A program made the position numbers and the translations under genes. Shown piece after piece: positions 17,799 through 26,761 of a stretch of DNA of 64,000 nt. The notes beneath the pieces are model-generated. The model worked only from the letters and a program-made list of their open reading frames with translations, was not told the DNA's origin and searched no databases. The first letter of the stretch is position 1. Every line of letters begins with the position of its first letter. The DNA is from Sphingobium sp. (lineage in GTDB: Bacteria; Pseudomonadota; Alphaproteobacteria; Sphingomonadales; Sphingomonadaceae). The stretch is taken from contig NZ_QFOA01000001.1 of the NCBI RefSeq assembly GCF_003248505.1, forward strand, positions 62,001 to 126,000, read 5' to 3'.

Positions 17799-18944
17799 AT
17801 GAACCAAACGGTGGAGCGGAGGGATTTTCTGTCGCTCGCCGCCGCTGCGGTGGCGCTGACCGGCGTCACGTCTCTCGTCCTGGGGGAAGAAGCGGAGCTT
17901 TCCGCCTTCAAGCCTGTCGACCTGAGCGGCGATCTTCGCGGCAAGGCGGATCGCAAGGGGCTGCTGTGCGGCACGGCAGTGACCGCGAAAGCGATTGCGA
18001 CGGATGAAAAGCTGGTCGAAACGCTGCGGCGCGACTGCAACATCCTGGTTCCGGAAAACGAACTCAAATGGGGCGTGGTGCAAGCGACCCCGGGCGGGCC
18101 GCTCGATTTCAGCGGCGCGGAGAAAGTCTATGCTTTCGCACGCGCCAACAATATGGCGATGCGTGGCCATGCTTTATCGTGGTGGAACAGCCAGCCGGCC
18201 TGGGCCGCCGATCACATCGGCGCGATGAGCGCGGGCAAGGCAGGCGATTATCTTCAAACCTATATCCACGCGGTTGCCACTTATTGGCGCGGTCGGCTGG
18301 TGCAGTGGGATGTGGTGAACGAACCCATTGGAGCGAAGGACGTGCTGCTCGACCGGCTGTTCGGCCCGAAGCTGGGGGAACGCTATATTGACCTGGCGTT
18401 CGAGGCGGCGGCGGATGCCGATCCCGATACGTTGCGCGTACTGAACCACGATCTTATCGCACAGGATCATTGGTATCAGCAGGCGCAACTCGATTCGACC
18501 GTCCGCCTGATGGATCGTCTGATGAGCAGGGGCGCGCGTATCCAATGCTTCGGGTTCGAAGGCCATCTGCGCACTGCCTACGGCTTTTCCGAAACGCGCT
18601 GGCGAGCTTTTTGCGATCATCTGACCGGCATGGGGCTGAAGCTGATGATTACCGAACTCGATGTGGACGATGGTGGGATCATCGGCAACGCCGGGCGGCG
18701 GGACGAAGCGGCAGCGGGGCTGGCGAGCCGTTTGCTCGGCGTGATGCTGAGTTATCCCGAATGTCTGGGCGTCCTGACCTGGGGCAATGTCGACCGCTAC
18801 AGCTGGCTGCGGCAATCGCCCGACCGCGCGCGATCCGATGGACAGCCGCTGCGGCCCACGTTGCGCGACGACGACTATAAGCCCAAGGACATATGGGCGG
18901 CGCTGGCGAGCGCGATCGAAAAGGCCGATCCGCGACCGGCCTGA
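17799..18944 (+). CDS. GH10 family endo-beta-1,4-xylanase-like glycanase, Tat exported
   Basis: A 381-residue glycoside hydrolase family 10 enzyme. The N-terminus carries a twin-arginine signal (ERRDFLSLAAAAVALTG), so it is exported folded. The catalytic domain (about 55-375) has MRGHALSWW, acid/base E175 in WDVVNEP, and nucleophile E286 in ITELDV. Family members cut beta-1,4 linkages in xylan and some beta-1,4-glucans. Set between flippase and glycosyltransferase genes it more likely trims or releases the host's own polymer than digests plant xylan, but both are possible. It is divergent from the flippase gene. Confidence 0.9.
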   Translation: MNQTVERRDFLSLAAAAVALTGVTSLVLGEEAELSAFKPVDLSGDLRGKADRKGLLCGTAVTAKAIATDEKLVETLRRDCNILVPENELKWGVVQATPGGPLDFSGAEKVYAFARANNMAMRGHALSWWNSQPAWAADHIGAMSAGKAGDYLQTYIHAVATYWRGRLVQWDVVNEPIGAKDVLLDRLFGPKLGERYIDLAFEAAADADPDTLRVLNHDLIAQDHWYQQAQLDSTVRLMDRLMSRGARIQCFGFEGHLRTAYGFSETRWRAFCDHLTGMGLKLMITELDVDDGGIIGNAGRRDEAAAGLASRLLGVMLSYPECLGVLTWGNVDRYSWLRQSPDRARSDGQPLRPTLRDDDYKPKDIWAALASAIEKADPRPA

Positions 18945-18970
18945 TCGCGGCAGGACCGACCGTGCTCGAC

Positions 18971-20170
18971 TTAAGACAGGTTCGTGCCGGAGGATGCCGT
19001 GACCGGTTCCGCCTGTACGGCAGGCGCGTCCGCCGTCACTCGCGAGTCGGAACGCGGTTCGTCGATTGTCTCGCGTTGCTCGTCCATGCAGGCATCGAGC
19101 GCCCGTGACAGCGCACTGGCGCAGTTGCTCCAGCTATAATCGGTCCGCACCCGCTCCGCCGTTTCGCGCCTTTCGCGGCGGAGCGCCTGGAGATCGCAAG
19201 CCTCAAGCCAGGCGACGGTTTCGTCGACAGCGCCCGAAACGCTCACGACATGGCCGCGATAGGTTTCGACCATGTCACGCGCACCTGCCAGTTCCATGAC
19301 GACCGGGACCGTCGAGCAGGACATCGCCTCCAGCACGATCAGAGGATAGGAATCGATCCGGGACAGGTGGATCAGCACGTCGGAGTGACGCAGATGGTCG
19401 AGCAGTTCGTTCTCTGGCACGCGGCCCAGAACCGCTACTTGGCTCTCCAGACGGGCGTCAGCGATCATGCGGTGAAGCCGCTGCATGGTTCCGGCGTCGC
19501 CGGTGCCCGTAATGCGAGCGAAGAATGGAACGCCCGCGTCCCGCAGTCGGCGGCAGACGTCGACGACCATGAACGTGCCCTTGCCCTCGGACAGGCGGCT
19601 GGAATGGATCAGCTGGATCGGTGCGGGAAGCTGTTCTCCGTCGATAAGCGGGGCCGACAGTACCGTGTCGGGCAGGAAGTTGCGGATCAGGGAGCGCGGC
19701 ACCGACCGGGGCAGCAACAATTCCTTTTCCTGCGTCCAGCTGATCAGCGCAAGCCGGTCCGTCAGATGCAACAGCAATTTGCTGAGGCGGCGCATGAAGG
19801 GGTTCATCTGCGACCGCCAGTTCGATCCCAGATGCGGCGTCACCATGACGCGCATGCCCATCGCCCTGGCCACCACGACATAGAACAGGTCGGGCAGGTT
19901 CACATACTGAATCCACGCGACATCCGGTCGCCGCACGAAGCCCCGGTGGATCAACTGGCCGATGCTTCGCAGGAACAACGGAATACGCCGCATCGTCAGG
20001 TAGGCGCTGCCCGCCGTCACCCTGTCGCACGACCAGCGACCGCGCGCTTCCAATGCGATACAGCCACGCTCGCAGAACGCTTCCACGCCACCCAGATGGT
20101 CGTGCGATCCACCTACGACGAGCAGTCTGCGGCGCTTGGTTTCGCGCGATGAATTTGTGCCTGTCGTCAC
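18971..20170 (-). CDS. Glycosyltransferase family 1 (GT-B, group 1)
   Basis: A 399-residue GT-B transferase. An N-terminal acceptor domain starts with LLVVGGSHDHLGGVEAF. The C-terminal donor domain has SRLSEGKG (about residue 195), ITGTGDAG, VLGRVPENELLDHLRHSDVLIHLSR and the E-x7-E type motif SYPLIVLEAMSCSTVPVV. The tail of about 35 residues is polar and not conserved. The start is GTG 20170, with a poor ribosome site. It lies 53 bp after the aldo/keto reductase gene on the same strand and is the last gene of the GMC-WecG-reductase operon. Confidence 0.88.
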   Translation of the reverse strand: MTTGTNSSRETKRRRLLVVGGSHDHLGGVEAFCERGCIALEARGRWSCDRVTAGSAYLTMRRIPLFLRSIGQLIHRGFVRRPDVAWIQYVNLPDLFYVVVARAMGMRVMVTPHLGSNWRSQMNPFMRRLSKLLLHLTDRLALISWTQEKELLLPRSVPRSLIRNFLPDTVLSAPLIDGEQLPAPIQLIHSSRLSEGKGTFMVVDVCRRLRDAGVPFFARITGTGDAGTMQRLHRMIADARLESQVAVLGRVPENELLDHLRHSDVLIHLSRIDSYPLIVLEAMSCSTVPVVMELAGARDMVETYRGHVVSVSGAVDETVAWLEACDLQALRRERRETAERVRTDYSWSNCASALSRALDACMDEQRETIDEPRSDSRVTADAPAVQAEPVTASSGTNLS

Positions 20171-20223
20171 GTTGAGGGCTATCCGATCTCCATGGAGCCA
20201 GCATTTATTGGCATGAAATGACT

Positions 20224-21192
20224 TTATCTTTGCTTACGATCTTCCTGCGAAAATACTTTCGCAGGCGTTTCGATCCGACTCGCGAGTTCTAACATGGCAT
20301 CGTAATCGCGGCGTCGCGAGAGCCGTGCCATATTGTTTTCCAGATTGGCGCGAGAAAACATAGACATCAAGACGATCCCGGTCCGGGACGGTGCAATTGC
20401 ATAGTCGGCGAGGAAGGCGGATACCATAGCTCGCGGTGTGCCGGTATAGCCAGCTTGACCGAAGGCATCGGCCAGGGCGGCGTCGCGGCCCAGCTGGGCC
20501 GCGATCGCCTCGACCATCCCCGCACTGCCGATGACGCTGTGGGTGCTCACGAGAATTTCGGGCCTGCTGTCGAGCAGCGGACGGAGTTCTTCCAGTTCCG
20601 GTTCGAACGGATTGTTGGCGAACTGGGCGGCGGTGTAGAGGGGGCTGGCGGCCAGTCCCGCCCGAATGGCGTCGGGCGAGGAGGCGATGCCGATGCGCGC
20701 GACCTTGCCGTTGGCGATAAGCTGCCCGGCTGCCTCGATCACCGCGGGGTCCGCCGTTTCCTGCGCCGTGGCACCGTGCAGAAACAGCATCCCGATCCGC
20801 TCCGTTTGCAACCTGCGCAAGCTGGCGTCGACGCTCGCCGCGATCAGGGACGGCGTCAGCGGCTGCTTCATGGCGGCGGGACGATTGCGCTTGACCACGT
20901 TCCGCAATCCCGGTGCCATTGTCAGGGCCATGCGGACGGCGGGTCTGATCAATTTCTTCGCCAGACCGACATGGCCGGGCAGGATGCCGACCTTCGTAGC
21001 GACGGTAATATCCGACCGCACGCTTGCGAAGCGCCCCAGCACTTCTTCGGCAGCGCCGTCGCCATAGGATGGCGCGACATCGAACCAGCGGATGCCTGCC
21101 TCATAGGCGCGCTCTAGAGCGGCCACGCTCTCGGCGCGCGACTTGCGCGATCCCATGGAGGCGCACCCCAGGCCGAGTTGCAGATCGCTCAT
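20224..21192 (-). CDS. Aldo/keto reductase
   Basis: A 322-residue aldo/keto reductase beginning MSDLQLGLGCASMG. The catalytic residues are visible: D38 and Y43 in WFDVAPSYGDG, a Lys in VATKVGILPG (near residue 66) and a His in GMLFLHGA. It should use NAD(P)H to reduce a carbonyl. Its ATG (21192) overlaps the WecG-type stop as ATGA, so it is made together with a glycosyltransferase and a GMC oxidoreductase. That context suggests a 2-, 3- or 4-keto sugar as substrate rather than general detoxification. Confidence 0.88.
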   Translation of the reverse strand: MSDLQLGLGCASMGSRKSRAESVAALERAYEAGIRWFDVAPSYGDGAAEEVLGRFASVRSDITVATKVGILPGHVGLAKKLIRPAVRMALTMAPGLRNVVKRNRPAAMKQPLTPSLIAASVDASLRRLQTERIGMLFLHGATAQETADPAVIEAAGQLIANGKVARIGIASSPDAIRAGLAASPLYTAAQFANNPFEPELEELRPLLDSRPEILVSTHSVIGSAGMVEAIAAQLGRDAALADAFGQAGYTGTPRAMVSAFLADYAIAPSRTGIVLMSMFSRANLENNMARLSRRRDYDAMLELASRIETPAKVFSQEDRKQR

Positions 21193-22004
21193 CCTACCTG
21201 CTCCAGCCAGCGTTTCTGCGGATGGCGGCGCAGCGCGATGCGGGTCAACAATATGCTTGGCTCGACAAGGTAGCGATAGCCCAGCCGCCGCGGTGAATTG
21301 ACAAGGCGATAAAGCCATTCGATCCCCAACTGGCCCATCCAGCGGGGCGTCAGTTTCTGCGCACCCACCTGATAGTCCAGATAGGCCCCTGTAGGCATGA
21401 GCACGGTCGTGGGTACGCGCGACTGGATGGCCGCAATCCATTCTTCCTGTCGTGGCATCCCCATCCCCACGATCAGGACATCGTGCGCCCGTGCGCGCAT
21501 CCATTCGACGATTTCGGACTGTTTGGATTGCGGGCTGTAGTCGTTCACGTCGAAATAGCCGTGCCGCCCATCGATATCGAGTCCGGGAAAGCGCGCGCGC
21601 AGTGTTTCCATGCCGCGCTCGAGCGTGTCGGGCGCACCGCCGACATAGCCGAACCGCCATCCCCGCTCGCGCCCCAGCACGAACATCGCGTCGTAAAATT
21701 CGAGCGAGGTCGTGCGCTTGGCGCGGGACAGCCCGTGCCCGAGGAGGTTCGCGAGCCAGATGATCGGCATTCCGTCGATCATCACCTGCGCGTCGCGCTG
21801 CGACAGCAGGCGCGCCATCGGCTCGCTTTCATAGAGAAGGGCCATGCCGTGCAGGTTGAGGTTACTCATGATGAGGCGGCGGCGCTCCGTCACGGCAGCG
21901 TCAACCTGCGCGATCACCTCCTGCCCCGTCATGGGATGCAGGCGAAAGCCCAGCAGCCGGATTTCTTTTGGGGGCGCGACCGTCGTTGCGGGGGCATCCG
22001 TCAC
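21189..22004 (-). CDS. WecG/TagA/CpsF family glycosyltransferase
   Basis: A 271-residue GT26-type transferase with the family motifs: NLHGMALLYES, MIDGMPIIWLA, RFGYVGGAPDTLERG and VGMGMPRQEEWI. These enzymes add an N-acetylhexosaminyl (ManNAcA, ManNAc) or glucuronyl/glucosyl residue to a polyprenyl-diphosphate-linked sugar at the membrane. It is coupled to both neighbours by 4-bp overlaps (GMC oxidoreductase upstream, aldo/keto reductase downstream). Confidence 0.92.
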   Translation of the reverse strand: MTDAPATTVAPPKEIRLLGFRLHPMTGQEVIAQVDAAVTERRRLIMSNLNLHGMALLYESEPMARLLSQRDAQVMIDGMPIIWLANLLGHGLSRAKRTTSLEFYDAMFVLGRERGWRFGYVGGAPDTLERGMETLRARFPGLDIDGRHGYFDVNDYSPQSKQSEIVEWMRARAHDVLIVGMGMPRQEEWIAAIQSRVPTTVLMPTGAYLDYQVGAQKLTPRWMGQLGIEWLYRLVNSPRRLGYRYLVEPSILLTRIALRRHPQKRWLEQVG

Positions 22005-23683
22005 AGTGACGCCACCTTGTCCATCGGAGTGCGGATTTCGGTCTTGCCCGTCATCCGTTCCGCCAGCCTGTCCCCCAGTCGCAGCGCGAGCGCGACGGCA
22101 GTCAGAGTCGGGTTGGCCTGGCCCGATGTCGGCAGCACGGCTGTGGTGGCGAGGAACAGGTTAGGCACATCGAAACAGGCAAGGTCCGCGTCGACGACGC
22201 CGCGCGTTCGGTCGGCGGCCATGCGCGTCAGCCCTACCTGATGCGTGCCGTGCGCCGCCTGCGCCATCACCGCCGCGCCCCGTTCCTCCTGCGGCATCCG
22301 GTAGTGAAGCGCGCCCATGCCGACCTTGCGCAGCCACTGGTCGAGCATATCGTGGGTACGGACCACCGAATCCACGTCCTGATCGGAAAAGCGCAAGTCT
22401 ATTTCCAGTTTGGGCAGCCCGAGCCGGTCGATCCGGTCGGTCAGGAACACCCGGCTGTCCGGGTGCGGTGCCTGCTCGCTATGGTAGAAGAGTCCGTATC
22501 GGTTGGCTGCGTTCTGCACGAAAAAACCGGGCAAACGCTCCGGCCGGAAATAGCGTCGCCAGAAGAATTGAGCGGCAAAGGCGGCGGCTGAAGGCGCACC
22601 GACGATCAAATTGCGGATGTGCGCCGCGATGCGGTGCGGCTTGTCCAGGGCGTGGCGGCGGCGGATCGCTTCTGCAACGATCATGCGACCCAGCGGCCCG
22701 ATGCTGAGCGCCAGATAGACCATCGACAATATGGCGCTGCGATGCCGGGGATCGGCAACCGGTGCCACTACCGGCCAGAAGGCGCAGTTGAGAAGCCGGT
22801 TGTCGATCTGTGTCCGGTCCGATGCCACCAAACGGCGGCGGACGTAGGACCCGTGTTCATCGACATGGAAGTCGAAGGCGCGGCTGATGTCATTGGAGGC
22901 GAAAGTCACGTCGGCGATCTCGCCGATCAAATGCCCCATATAGTGGCGACCGAGCGGGCCGTCGGGGCCGCCGAAGAGCGCAGGATGAACCTTGCGCGCG
23001 GCAAGCAGCAACCGCGTTGTCTCGATGCCCCCGGCGGCAACGACTATGGTGTCTGCCGCGATGTCCACCGTCTCGCCGGACAGGGAATGGGCGACGGTTA
23101 GCCCATCGGCACGGCCGCTGGCCATCTTGATCTCGGTCACGGTGCATCGTGTGCGCACTTCCAGCGCGGGTAACGAACGGATCGCCTCTGCATGGACATT
23201 CTGCGCCGCCTGGACATTGGCCCAGCGTTCCAGGCGGTCGACCGTAAAACTGTTGTCCGCCTCGCGGCCCAGCAGCGGGCCGGTTTCGAACCGGTCGGCG
23301 CCTGACGCCGTCGATTGGACTGCACGGTGCCAATAAGGGGCAAGATCGGCATGGCCGATGGGCCAGCGCGCGTCGACGAAGGCGCGCGGCGTGAAATCGA
23401 TCGGGTCGAAGGGCAGGCACCGTGCGCCCCACAGGTTCGACGTGCCGCCCAGGCGGCGGGCAACGGCGACCGCCATCTCGTCATGGCGGCGTGCGTCTGT
23501 CAATTGCGCGTCCGACAATTGCTGGACGACCGGATTGGCCGCGCCCTCGCCTGATTCGAGCACCGTCACCGGAATGCCGCGCCGCGCCAAGTCGACCGCC
23601 AGTCCCAGTCCCACCGGACCGCTTCCGATCACCACAACGCGCCCGCGCTGATCGGTAAGACCCTCGATCCCGTCGATCAGCAT
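22001..23683 (-). CDS. GMC family FAD-dependent oxidoreductase
   Basis: A 560-residue GMC-type flavoenzyme. The N-terminal dinucleotide motif VVVIGSGPVGLGLAVDLA is followed by VTVLESG. NLWGARCLPFDPIDF covers the FAD-attachment region, and VVAAGGIETTRLLLAA is characteristic. The C-terminal GMC domain has HGTHQVG and NLFLATTAVLPTSGQANPTLT. It lacks a signal peptide, so it acts in the cytoplasm, probably oxidising a sugar hydroxyl. It is the first gene of a four-gene minus-strand operon and overlaps the WecG-type gene by 4 bp. Pairing of an oxidase with an aldo/keto reductase suggests oxidise-then-reduce epimerisation of a sugar. Confidence 0.88.
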   Translation of the reverse strand: MLIDGIEGLTDQRGRVVVIGSGPVGLGLAVDLARRGIPVTVLESGEGAANPVVQQLSDAQLTDARRHDEMAVAVARRLGGTSNLWGARCLPFDPIDFTPRAFVDARWPIGHADLAPYWHRAVQSTASGADRFETGPLLGREADNSFTVDRLERWANVQAAQNVHAEAIRSLPALEVRTRCTVTEIKMASGRADGLTVAHSLSGETVDIAADTIVVAAGGIETTRLLLAARKVHPALFGGPDGPLGRHYMGHLIGEIADVTFASNDISRAFDFHVDEHGSYVRRRLVASDRTQIDNRLLNCAFWPVVAPVADPRHRSAILSMVYLALSIGPLGRMIVAEAIRRRHALDKPHRIAAHIRNLIVGAPSAAAFAAQFFWRRYFRPERLPGFFVQNAANRYGLFYHSEQAPHPDSRVFLTDRIDRLGLPKLEIDLRFSDQDVDSVVRTHDMLDQWLRKVGMGALHYRMPQEERGAAVMAQAAHGTHQVGLTRMAADRTRGVVDADLACFDVPNLFLATTAVLPTSGQANPTLTAVALALRLGDRLAERMTGKTEIRTPMDKVASL

Positions 23684-23865
23684 GGCGATCCTTCTTGCTC
23701 GCCGCCAAACGCCGTCCCAACCGCTCCATATGCGATTGTCAGGCGCGTCGTGCGAACGAGCGTGCGGCGATGCGCGTCGATCATGAAACCCCCGTATTCG
23801 TCACTGCGGTGCCCGTCTCGCCGATCGTCCGGCATTCCTACCGGATTTCGCGCCGCAATATAGCC

Positions 23866-23913
23866 TAAAAATGCGGAAGGGCAGAGCGTCCCGCAATGTG
23901 ACGCTCTGCCCTT
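23866..23913 (-). terminator. Rho-independent terminator after SGNH hydrolase gene
   Basis: A 14-bp perfect stem, AAGGGCAGAGCGTC at 23877-23890 paired with 23900-23913, has a 9-nt loop. On the minus strand it is followed by GCATTTTTAGG, a T-run six bases after the stem. It lies 34 bp beyond the stop of the SGNH gene. Confidence 0.75.
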
Positions 23914-23946
23914 GTGCGATGCAACGGGGCTCATGGCCCCCTTGCG

Positions 23947-25230
23947 TTACGCTGTGACCAGATCGGGACGAAGCAAAGTCTGCGCCAGTGCGCCGGCGAT
24001 GTCGCCATGGCCGCGCCGCGACGGATGGACGGATGTCGCAGCCGACAGAAGGCCCATCGACACATTCTCCGCCAGGCTCATGTCGCCGGACAGGCCCCAT
24101 CGATCGGCAATCGAAAGATGGGCGACATGATCGGTGTCGGCCGCGATGCGGCGTGCTGCCTCATGATAGGCGTAATAAGGCTGGCCACCTGCCGGCACCG
24201 TCGCACCTCCGGGTGGCGGCAGCGCGGTGTTGAGCAGCAGGCAGCATCCGCCCGCGGCAGTAACGCTATTCACCACGGAACGGAGGCTGGTTTCGTAGGT
24301 CTCTACGTTGGGATAGACTATCCCCACAGCTTCGCCGCCGGACCCCCCGCCCATCGCGACATTCTGGAGCGTCGCGTCGTTCTGTCCGAGCGCGATGATG
24401 GTCAGATGCTCGCCATAGCCGCCGATGGCAGCCAGCAGACGGGCGCGGCTGTAGGCGCTGCCCGTCGCTGCATTGTTCCTGCTCGCCTCGCCGATGCCCA
24501 GCATGTCCGGAACCGTCCAGCCTGCGCGACCCCACCGGCTGACGACGATCCCCTGATTGTTATGATACCGGATGGCGCTGATATGCTGGACGTTGCTCGC
24601 ATGGCCGCCGACAAGGCGCACGACATGCGCGCTGTTTACCAGACCGGTTAGGCTCAGCACACGGTAGCCCGGCGTCGCATTGGCTCCGCCGACAAGGCCG
24701 GTCGTCACTGTTCCCCCGTCGACCTGATAGGTGAAGCCGCCGATCACGCTCCCGTCCGCGCTGCCGCCCGCCCAATAGAGGATGTCGACGGCGGTGCAGG
24801 CAGGAGTCGTGAACTCCACCATGTCGGCGGACTTGATCCGCGCGCCCCATTTCATCGGACCGATGACACTGTCGGCTACCGGCGATCCCGTTTTTGCGAC
24901 GCGGCTGTCGCTGCCGGTGAAGAAGGGCGTGATCGCGCCGCCGCCGGGCAAGCCCAACCGCGCAGCCAGAAGGGCGCGTATCTGACCGGGCCAGCCTTGC
25001 GTGTCTGCGACGAGGTTGGACAGGATATTGCTGGAATTTTCCGTGCCCACGCCTTCGGTGATGCTGTCGCCCCAGCAGGCGATATGCACCGGTGCGTACA
25101 AGGCGTCGCCCAAAGCCGCGCGGAACCGGCGCAGGCCCGCCGGATTGGTGAGGATCGCCCCTTGAGCCAGTTGGTTGCGTGCTGCGCGGGCGGCAATCGC
25201 CTTCGCTTGGATGGCCAGCGCCGCGCTCAT
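23947..25230 (-). CDS. SGNH/GDSL hydrolase
   Basis: A 427-residue SGNH-type esterase without a recognisable signal peptide. Block I is CWGDSITEG with S56; the block III-like motif is IIALGQND; block V is SVHPSRRGHG, with the catalytic His. Between them is a beta-rich insertion (about residues 95-215) with many Gly and Thr. Family members remove acetyl or other acyl groups from sugars and lipids. The ATG overlaps the upstream stop (ATGA), coupling it to a small beta-rich protein. The arrangement resembles phage tail and capsule-modifying modules, which I infer from style rather than a match. Confidence 0.75.
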   Translation of the reverse strand: MSAALAIQAKAIAARAARNQLAQGAILTNPAGLRRFRAALGDALYAPVHIACWGDSITEGVGTENSSNILSNLVADTQGWPGQIRALLAARLGLPGGGAITPFFTGSDSRVAKTGSPVADSVIGPMKWGARIKSADMVEFTTPACTAVDILYWAGGSADGSVIGGFTYQVDGGTVTTGLVGGANATPGYRVLSLTGLVNSAHVVRLVGGHASNVQHISAIRYHNNQGIVVSRWGRAGWTVPDMLGIGEASRNNAATGSAYSRARLLAAIGGYGEHLTIIALGQNDATLQNVAMGGGSGGEAVGIVYPNVETYETSLRSVVNSVTAAGGCCLLLNTALPPPGGATVPAGGQPYYAYHEAARRIAADTDHVAHLSIADRWGLSGDMSLAENVSMGLLSAATSVHPSRRGHGDIAGALAQTLLRPDLVTA

Positions 25231-25661
25231 TGCGCCACCCGATAGGTCAAGGTGCCTGCCGACACGGCGATCTGGAGATAGAGGCCGGCTGCCGCTTCGG
25301 TTTCCAGCCACACGATCTCGTTTAAAGCGCCGGTCCATGCCAGCGCTCGCCCGGCGAGCGTGGCGGGTAGCATCGATGCGCCGCCGTTCACCGACCGCAT
25401 CAGCGTCACCGTGCCGGAAAAATTGCCCGATAGCGTCAAGATTACTTCGCGCCCCAAATCGGGGATAAAGGGACCGGCCATCATACCGGTGCCGGTGGAA
25501 CCTGACAGCGGCGCGGAAAGCGCCGCCCGGCCTGCCGCCGTTGCGACAGGCAGGGGGTTGGCGGGATTGACGGTCGTAGGCGTCCCGTCCGGACGGGCGA
25601 AAACAACGGCCTGCTGCGGCACGAACCCCGCAGGCGCCAGTATCTCGTTAGGCTGTGGCAT
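25227..25661 (-). CDS. Small beta-rich protein coupled to SGNH hydrolase, unknown function
   Basis: A 144-residue acidic protein without signal peptide or membrane segment. An N-terminal Pro-rich stretch (to about residue 60) precedes a predicted beta-sandwich with GNFSGTVTLMRSVNGG and a closing LTYRVAQ. That layout recalls phage virion or tail proteins with a 'TVTLxRSxDGG' strand pair, but I cannot name a family. It ends in a 4-bp overlap with the SGNH gene, so the two proteins are probably partners. Confidence 0.6.
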   Translation of the reverse strand: MPQPNEILAPAGFVPQQAVVFARPDGTPTTVNPANPLPVATAAGRAALSAPLSGSTGTGMMAGPFIPDLGREVILTLSGNFSGTVTLMRSVNGGASMLPATLAGRALAWTGALNEIVWLETEAAAGLYLQIAVSAGTLTYRVAQ

Positions 25662-25859
25662 GACTGCTCCTTCTTTCTCGATGTGCTCCCCGGCTTACGC
25701 GGGCCGGGCGGCTGTAGGACAGCGTCAAGCCGTTCCCCGACATCGGATCGCGATGACCCACAGGTAATGCCTAATTTCCCAGTTACCCTGTCGGGCAACC
25801 AACCCTTCTTACCTTGGATGGCAAAGCACTTTCGGGACTGAAATCGGAAGGGCTTTTGC

Positions 25860-26753
25860 GTGCGTTCGATCTCGATTCTTTTGTCCCTGTCGCTTGCAGT
25901 CGCCTTGCCTTGCACGGCCCATGCGGCGTCCCGCAGCCTCTCCCCGTTCTTGACTCTGGGTGCGTCCTCCGACGCGCCGCAGGGTTATATTGACCTTTGC
26001 CAACGGCAGCCGGGACTTTGCGCTTATCTGGAAGGGCGCAGCGAATCGGACGTGATCGCTTCAGTGACGCAAACGACCGTGCACGTCGCGGACGCTTCTG
26101 CGGCAAGTGCAACCGGTGGTACGGCCATGCCGCAACAGGACGGGCGGGCCATGGCCACCACGCCCGCGCTGCTGCGTGCGACCGATATGGCGCGCCAATC
26201 GCTTCTGGGTCGGGCACGCGCCACGCGCGGCACGGCGCGGCCGACCATGGCCCTCGCGCCGATCGTCGATACGCCCTGGACCGCACGGGCGCACTCGGTC
26301 TCTGCCACGGCCTCTTTCACCCGCAAATATCTTGTCGCCTTCAACAACCGTGTAAACCGGTCCATCCTCCAGCTTCCCGACATCGACATCTACGGCGTGG
26401 GCGAACGGTGGAGCCTGCCGGTGGGGCAGGGCAAACCCATGGGCGATTGCGAAGACATCGCATTGGAAAAAAGACTGCGGCTGGTCGACATGGGCATGGA
26501 CCCGCACGATCTCGCCATAGCGGTGGTCTATTCCCGCCGCTTCGGCCTTCATTCGGTGCTGGTTGCGCATTTGCCCGAGGGCGATTTCGTCCTCGACAGC
26601 CTCAGCGCGCGGGTCCGCCGTTGGAGCGAGGTCGACTATGTCTGGCTGCGCGTGCAGGATCGCCGGAATCCGGCAGAATGGCGCAGCGTCGTGACGGCCC
26701 CCGCGCCGCGCATGGTCCAACGCTATTTCGGACGCGAGGAAATCGAGGGCTAA
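25860..26753 (+). CDS. Transglutaminase-like cysteine protease (BTLCP, LapG-like)
   Basis: A 297-residue exported protein starting at GTG 25860, with GGAAGGG about 8 bp upstream. A signal peptide (ending AHA-A) precedes a variable stretch to about 135, then the bacterial transglutaminase-like cysteine proteinase domain. The catalytic triad is readable as C197 (GDCEDIALEK), H231 (LHSVLVA) and D246 (FVLDS). LapG of this family cleaves the N-terminus of giant RTX adhesins in the periplasm under control of the c-di-GMP receptor LapD. No LapD-like gene is in the window, but a type I secretion system and RTX proteins follow within 5 kb. Confidence 0.85.
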   Translation: MRSISILLSLSLAVALPCTAHAASRSLSPFLTLGASSDAPQGYIDLCQRQPGLCAYLEGRSESDVIASVTQTTVHVADASAASATGGTAMPQQDGRAMATTPALLRATDMARQSLLGRARATRGTARPTMALAPIVDTPWTARAHSVSATASFTRKYLVAFNNRVNRSILQLPDIDIYGVGERWSLPVGQGKPMGDCEDIALEKRLRLVDMGMDPHDLAIAVVYSRRFGLHSVLVAHLPEGDFVLDSLSARVRRWSEVDYVWLRVQDRRNPAEWRSVVTAPAPRMVQRYFGREEIEG

Positions 26754-26761
26754 GGCGAGCT

